Part shown: piece after piece, positions 7,274 through 11,357 of the stretch | How positions within the stretch are numbered: position 1 is the first letter of the stretch | Layout of the letters: each line of letters starts with the position of its first letter | Source: an uncultured Filifactor sp. | GTDB lineage: Bacteria > Bacillota > Clostridia > Peptostreptococcales > Filifactoraceae | NCBI GenBank assembly: GCA_947254385.1 | Contig: CAMYCP010000026.1 | Span: 1 to 11,357 of the forward strand | Length of the DNA stretch: 11,357 nt | Direction of reading: 5' to 3' | Notes under the pieces: generated by a model | Told to the model about the DNA's origin: nothing | The model's database searches: none | The model's input: the letters and a program-made list of their open reading frames with translations, nothing else | Position numbers and translations under genes: made by a program

Positions 7274-7337
7274 ATTTTACCCTCTGATTGCTTTTATTTT
7301 TAAAATTTCAATTAATTTATTTTTTATTGAGCGTTAA

Positions 7338-8582
7338 TCAAGTTTCGGTTTTTTTTACCGCAACTATCATCACATCATCTTTTATAGGATTATCACGCAC
7401 AAATTCTTTAAGATCCGCATATATTTCTCTTACAAGCTCGTCACTGTTCGATTCGAAATTTTTTTTACAGCATTTTATCATTCCGCGCGCACCGTACGCT
7501 TCACCTTTTGTGTTGAGCGCTTCGGTTATCCCGTCGGTATAAAGAAGTACCGTGTCGTAGTCGCTGAAATCTATCTTTTGCGTTTCATATTCCATTTGTG
7601 CATCTATTCCAAGCGGCAATCCCTTATCTTCGCTGATAAATCCATACCAGAATATATCTGAGGAACCGTTTATGAGTATCGGCTCCGTATGTCCGGCATT
7701 TGCGGAGTGGAGTATGTTTTGTTTAAAATCTATTTTCATAGCCTGAGCCGTGATAAATAAATTCGATTTGTCGAGTTCTTTCATGAGAATACGGTTCATT
7801 TCGGTCAAAAGTTTTCCGGGTTCGATTACATCACAACTTACAAGAGTTTTAAGCACGCCTTTCATCATCGGCACAAAATAATTCGACGCCATACCGTGTC
7901 CCATTACATCCGCTATAAATATCATGAGCGTATGGGAGTTTACAGGGATAAGTTCGCAGTAATCTCCCCCCAGACGTTTGGAAAGATACGCCGCCTGATC
8001 CGACGTTTCGCCGTATTTATAAAAAAAACTCGCCTGCGCCCCGTCCAACTTGATATTGTTGTCGCTCATTATGTTTTGCTGCATATCGAACGCTATGGTC
8101 ATTTCTTTTTCACGCATTTTGGATTCGGCTATGTATTTTTTCAAGTCCGAATTTTCAAGTGAAATACCCAAAAGTTGAGCGGTGATTTTAAAAAATGAGA
8201 GTTGATAATGGTCGGGATTTTCCCCTACCGGAAACATTACATACAAAAATCCCGCAACTTCGCCGTTTTTTAAGAAAGGAAATACGGCTTTGGGCTTTTC
8301 CTTGTTGTTTTCGATAAAAAACATATCACGGTTTTCTTTTATAGCGTGCAGTATAAAATCGGAATATATCGGGAGAGGTATGGAGGATATGCCGGAATTA
8401 TCGGCTTTAAGTGACGAATAAATTACGTATACTTCATCTTTTGCGGGTGAAATCAAATTGAGCGACACTTCGCAATTTATCGCTTCACATACAAACGACA
8501 TGACCCGATCTTTTATGTCGTATATATCCTGTTCTTTGGCGAGCAGTGATATTATATTTACAAGCGCCACATCTATCTGCAT
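7338..8582 (-). CDS. GAF-like sensor with SpoIIE/RsbU-type PP2C phosphatase domain
   Basis: A 414-residue cytosolic signalling protein. Residues about 8-145 look like a GAF domain (small-ligand or protein sensor), followed by a short helical linker (about 146-172, rich in Lys/Glu) and a SpoIIE-type PP2C serine phosphatase domain (about 185-410). Metal and catalytic motifs are intact: RLGGDYCEL (203-211) with Asp207, IADVMGHGMAS (223-233), SANAGHTEP (293-301), LLYTDGITEA (346-355) and KDDVMIVAV (401-409). Such phosphatases normally dephosphorylate an anti-sigma-factor antagonist of the SpoIIAA/RsbV type, but no antagonist, RsbW-like kinase or sigma factor is encoded in the window. There is no transmembrane segment, so it is not sporulation SpoIIE itself. 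ATG at 8582 has an SD GGGGGAG just upstream and starts 20 nt after the tatD-like stop, within the metG operon. Confidence 0.93.
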   Translation of the reverse strand: MQIDVALVNIISLLAKEQDIYDIKDRVMSFVCEAINCEVSLNLISPAKDEVYVIYSSLKADNSGISSIPLPIYSDFILHAIKENRDMFFIENNKEKPKAVFPFLKNGEVAGFLYVMFPVGENPDHYQLSFFKITAQLLGISLENSDLKKYIAESKMREKEMTIAFDMQQNIMSDNNIKLDGAQASFFYKYGETSDQAAYLSKRLGGDYCELIPVNSHTLMIFIADVMGHGMASNYFVPMMKGVLKTLVSCDVIEPGKLLTEMNRILMKELDKSNLFITAQAMKIDFKQNILHSANAGHTEPILINGSSDIFWYGFISEDKGLPLGIDAQMEYETQKIDFSDYDTVLLYTDGITEALNTKGEAYGARGMIKCCKKNFESNSDELVREIYADLKEFVRDNPIKDDVMIVAVKKTET

Positions 8583-8602
8583 ACTCTCCCCCTTTCCGGT
8601 TT

Positions 8603-9367
8603 TTAAATTCCGTAAAATTCAACGGCGTTATCGTATGTTATACGTGCGACTTCTTCAAAACTCATGCCTTTAATTTCAGCTATTTTTTCAGCCACATACT
8701 TTACATATGTCGGGTTGTTTCTTTTGCCTCTGAAAGGCTCCGGCGTAAGGTAAGGCGAGTCGGTTTCAATCAGGATATCTTTTATATCGGTTTGTTTTAC
8801 GATTTCAGGAGAAGATTTTGCGTTTTTAAATGTGAGCGTGCCGCCGAAAGCGAGTTTCCCTCCAAGTTCTATATATTTTTTCGCCATTTCGGCACTTTGA
8901 GAAAAACAATGGAGCAAAAATTTCATATCTTTCGCATATTCTTTTATTATTTCATAAGTATCTTCGGAGGCGTCTCTTGAATGTATAACAATGGGCAGGT
9001 TCGTTTTTCGGGCAAGTTTAATTTGAAGTATAAAAAGTTTTTTTTGAATACTTCTTTCGGGCGTGGGATAATGGTAATCCAAGCCTATTTCACCTATGGC
9101 GACAACTTTTTTATGTGTAGTCAAGTTTTCAAGAGTTTTTATATCACTTTCATCCACTTTGTCCGCCTCTTGCGGATGTATACCGACCGTCGCATATATA
9201 AACTCGTATTTTTCAGCAAGTCCTACGGATTTAAGCGAGGTTTTTATATCACAACCGATGTTTACAACCCTTGCTATGTTATTCGCTTTAAAAGTATCTA
9301 TGAGGCTTTCCCTGTCGTCGTCGTATTTTTGATCGTCCAAATGTGCATGGCTGTCAAACAGACACAT
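8603..9367 (-). CDS. TatD family metal-dependent hydrolase (DNase-like)
   Basis: A 254-residue cytosolic TIM-barrel hydrolase of the TatD family (PF01026). Metal ligands are all present: HAH (His7, His9), Glu93 in GEIGLDYHY (92-100), His129 in VIHSRD (127-132), His153 in LLHCFS (151-156) and Asp203 in ETDSPYLTPE (201-210). Family members act as Mg2+-dependent 3'-5' exonucleases, with reported roles in DNA repair and quality control. The gene starts inside the metG stop (TGATG, 1-nt overlap) and its SD GGAGG lies in the last codons of metG, 7 nt before the ATG, so its translation is coupled to metG. metG-tatD adjacency is widespread in Firmicutes, which supports orthology with B. subtilis YabD; unlike there, rnmV and ksgA do not follow. 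Confidence 0.94.
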   Translation of the reverse strand: MCLFDSHAHLDDQKYDDDRESLIDTFKANNIARVVNIGCDIKTSLKSVGLAEKYEFIYATVGIHPQEADKVDESDIKTLENLTTHKKVVAIGEIGLDYHYPTPERSIQKKLFILQIKLARKTNLPIVIHSRDASEDTYEIIKEYAKDMKFLLHCFSQSAEMAKKYIELGGKLAFGGTLTFKNAKSSPEIVKQTDIKDILIETDSPYLTPEPFRGKRNNPTYVKYVAEKIAEIKGMSFEEVARITYDNAVEFYGI

Positions 9368-11277
9368 CAGTTTACCTCCGTCCCGTCTTCGATGTTGTCT
9401 GCGCTTACGAGCGAAAGTTTCCCGTCATCCGTTCCGGCGCAAAGAATCATTCCTTGTGAAAGCACGCCTCTGAGTTTCACGGGCTTTAAGTTTACGACAA
9501 CCACAACTTTTTTGCCTACCATTTCCGACGGAGAAAAAAATTCAGCTATGCCTGATACTATCGTGCGTGTTTCAGCGCCGATTTTTACTTTGGATACCAG
9601 CAATTTATCAGCGTTCGGGTGTTTTTCACATTTTACCACAACGCCGGTTCTAAGTTCTATTTTGTCAAAATCATCTATCGTTATATCATCTTTATGAATG
9701 ATTTTCTTTTCCCCGAAAAGTTTATCGAGTTCAAGTAATTCTTTATCTATATCCAGTCTTTCAAACAACATTTCACCTTTTATAACCTCTCTTCCCGCAG
9801 GATATACACCGACTTTACATCCATTTTCATAAGTTACTTCATCGGATTTTAGATTGAGTTGTTTAAATATTTTTTGCGCCGTATCGGGTATAAGCGGGGA
9901 AACAAGCGTCGCTACTATTCTGAGCATATCAGCCAGATGAAACAGCACGGTATCGAGTTTGGATTTATTTTCAATTTCTTTGGCAAGTTTCCACGGCATT
10001 GTTTCATCAATGTACTTGTTGGTGCGTCTTATAAGTTTCCAGATTTCTTCGAGGGCCTCACTAAATTGCATACGGTTCATAGCGTCATCAAATTTTTGGG
10101 GCAAATCTTTCGCCATGTTGTCTATCGTATCTTCAAATCCCGTACTTTCAGAGTTTTCAGGTACAACGGCGCCGTTATATTTTATTATCATGGCGATAGT
10201 ACGTGACAGAAGATTTCCCAAATCGTTCGCCAAATCCGAATTTATGCGATTTAAGAATGCACGGTTGGTGTAATTGCCGTCCTGTCCGAATACAAATTCT
10301 CTCAAGAGAAAATATTTGAGTGCGTCTATCCCATAACGCTCTATCATGGGTTCGGGGTAAACTACATTGCCTTTGGATTTACTCATCTTATCTTGTGAAA
10401 ACAAAATCCAGCCGTGACCGTAAATTTGTTTAGGCAAAGGTAAATCCAGCGCCATAAGCATTGCCGGCCATATAATCGAGTGAAAGCGCACAATTTCTTT
10501 ACCGACGATATGCATATCACACGGCCAGTATTTGTCCATAAGATCCATACTGTCGGGATAGCCCAAAGATGTGATGTAGTTACTTAAAGCATCTATCCAC
10601 ACGTAAATCACGTGCTTTTCATCAAAAGGAACTTTTATTCCCCAGTCAAATCCGGTACGTGAAACGGATAAATCCTGCAAGCCTTTTTTAAGAAAATTGT
10701 TAAGCATCTCATTTTTACGGCTTTCGGGAAAACAAAAATCCGGATGTTCTTCATAATATTTTATAAGTCTATCCTGATACTTGGAAATCTTAAAAAAATA
10801 CGACTGTTCTTTTCTCGTTTCGACATCTCTCCCGCAGTCGGGGCATTTACCGTCTTTAAGCTGAGTATCCGTCCAAAAGGCTTCACAATCCACACAATAA
10901 TGTCCCTCATATTCCCCGAGGTAAATATCGCCTTTGTCGTAAAGTTTTTGGAAAATTTCCTGTACTCTCTTTTCGTGATCGGCATCGGTCGTTCGGATAA
11001 AGTAATCGTATGAAATTTCCATAGTTTCCCAAAGTTTTTTGATGTCCGCTATCATTTTATCCAAAAAGTCCTTAGGCTCTAAACCGACAGACAGCGCTTT
11101 TTTTTGTATCTTTTCGCCATGTTCGTCCGTACCCGTCAAAAAACGTACATCATATCCGGTAAAACGCTTGTAACGAGCTATCGCGTCCGCCGCCACGGTA
11201 GTATAAGTGTGCCCTATGTGAAGTCTGCCGCTCGGATAATATATAGGCGTGGTCACATAAAAAGTTTTTTTCTCCAA
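9367..11277 (-). CDS. metG: Methionyl-tRNA synthetase
   Basis: A class I aminoacyl-tRNA synthetase that charges tRNA-Met, including the initiator. Numbered from the proposed TTG start (636 residues): Rossmann fold with HIGH (20-23); a four-cysteine zinc knuckle CVDC/CPDC (128-131, 145-148); KMSKS (297-301); a helical anticodon-binding domain (about 360-500); and a C-terminal Trbp111/EMAP-like tRNA-binding domain (about 533-636) typical of dimeric bacterial MetRS. The frame is open to a GTG at 11286, but the SD-like AGAGGTG (11284-11290) includes that codon and lies 6 nt before TTG at 11277, which gives the N-terminus MEKKTFYVTTPIYYPS usual for clostridial MetRS. It is the first gene of the leftward operon; its TGA overlaps the tatD-like ATG. 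No T-box is visible in the 71 nt of upstream sequence, although the window ends there. The call is essentially certain. Confidence 0.98.
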   Translation of the reverse strand: MEKKTFYVTTPIYYPSGRLHIGHTYTTVAADAIARYKRFTGYDVRFLTGTDEHGEKIQKKALSVGLEPKDFLDKMIADIKKLWETMEISYDYFIRTTDADHEKRVQEIFQKLYDKGDIYLGEYEGHYCVDCEAFWTDTQLKDGKCPDCGRDVETRKEQSYFFKISKYQDRLIKYYEEHPDFCFPESRKNEMLNNFLKKGLQDLSVSRTGFDWGIKVPFDEKHVIYVWIDALSNYITSLGYPDSMDLMDKYWPCDMHIVGKEIVRFHSIIWPAMLMALDLPLPKQIYGHGWILFSQDKMSKSKGNVVYPEPMIERYGIDALKYFLLREFVFGQDGNYTNRAFLNRINSDLANDLGNLLSRTIAMIIKYNGAVVPENSESTGFEDTIDNMAKDLPQKFDDAMNRMQFSEALEEIWKLIRRTNKYIDETMPWKLAKEIENKSKLDTVLFHLADMLRIVATLVSPLIPDTAQKIFKQLNLKSDEVTYENGCKVGVYPAGREVIKGEMLFERLDIDKELLELDKLFGEKKIIHKDDITIDDFDKIELRTGVVVKCEKHPNADKLLVSKVKIGAETRTIVSGIAEFFSPSEMVGKKVVVVVNLKPVKLRGVLSQGMILCAGTDDGKLSLVSADNIEDGTEVN

Positions 11278-11317
11278 ATTAAACACCTCTCGAAAAATTT
11301 ATAAATTCTTACATTGA

Positions 11318-11326
11318 AATATATCA
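11318..11326 (-). promoter_or_regulatory. Possible extended -10 promoter for the metG operon
   Basis: On the - strand TGATATATT gives a TG dinucleotide followed by TATATT (5 of 6 matches to TATAAT), which would start transcription near 11311 and leave a leader of about 34 nt before the TTG of metG. The -35 region (TTTCTT at 17 nt) is poor, and the AT-rich background makes chance matches easy. The true promoter may lie beyond the window. Confidence 0.3.
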
Positions 11327-11357
11327 GGTAAAAATTTTTAAAGAAACACATATTTAT

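Noticed and set aside
7274..7337. A promoter or terminator between the phosphatase and PIN-TRAM genes
   Set aside because: The 64-nt gap is very AT-rich but contains no paired -35/-10 of quality and no GC-containing hairpin followed by a T run.
7338..8582. Sporulation phosphatase SpoIIE
   Set aside because: SpoIIE has a long multi-pass N-terminal membrane region; this protein has a soluble GAF-like domain instead and is half the length.
8981..9697. A + strand open frame opposite tatD and the end of metG
   Set aside because: Both genes beneath it carry complete motifs on the - strand; the + frame spans their junction and looks like a composition artefact.
1..11357. Mobile elements, CRISPR, defence genes, tRNA or rRNA
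   Set aside because: No transposase, integrase, repeated spacer pattern or cloverleaf sequence was found; every coding region fits a housekeeping, transport or redox family.

Overview
The window looks like chromosomal DNA of a low-GC, anaerobic Gram-positive bacterium, most likely a member of Clostridia. The evidence is the AT-rich sequence with very AT-rich intergenic gaps, strong purine-rich Shine-Dalgarno (SD) sites, several TTG/GTG starts, a short-chain flavodoxin close to the Clostridium beijerinckii type, a DUF3793 protein, a YacL-type PIN-TRAM protein and a GAF-SpoIIE phosphatase. Genus cannot be assigned from this. No mobile element, phage gene, CRISPR array, tRNA or rRNA was seen; this is mostly housekeeping and transport DNA.

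Layout. (1) 1-1132, + strand: a terminator-like hairpin, then a two-gene unit, DUF3793 protein plus flavodoxin, joined by a TGATG stop/start overlap. (2) 1180-1211: a 14-bp hairpin that can terminate transcription from both sides, between the flavodoxin and the converging transporter gene. (3) 1216-4268, - strand: an NhaC-superfamily antiporter/transporter with its own near-consensus promoter and a 146-nt structured leader, preceded by an AzgA-type purine permease. (4) 4471-4516: a strong terminator. (5) 4527-11277, - strand: a probable operon in the order metG, tatD-like, GAF-SpoIIE phosphatase, YacL-like PIN-TRAM protein, isochorismatase-like hydrolase, acyltransferase-3 membrane protein. 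Gaps are small (1-nt overlap, 20, 64, 11 and 51 nt) and no terminator is visible until 4516.

How the genes fit together. metG-tatD is a widespread pair, but the usual followers rnmV and ksgA are absent and replaced by a signalling phosphatase, a putative nuclease/RNA-binding membrane protein and two enzymes of unknown substrate. The two transporters may serve nucleobase uptake and cation/solute exchange but appear separately transcribed. The DUF3793-flavodoxin pair suggests a redox link for a family of unknown function.

The most interesting non-coding object is the leader of the NhaC-family gene (about 2770-2916). It can fold into a compact three-way junction followed by a second hairpin whose 3' arm can instead pair with the ribosome binding site. 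That is the layout expected of a translational riboswitch, and I cannot match it to a class by eye.
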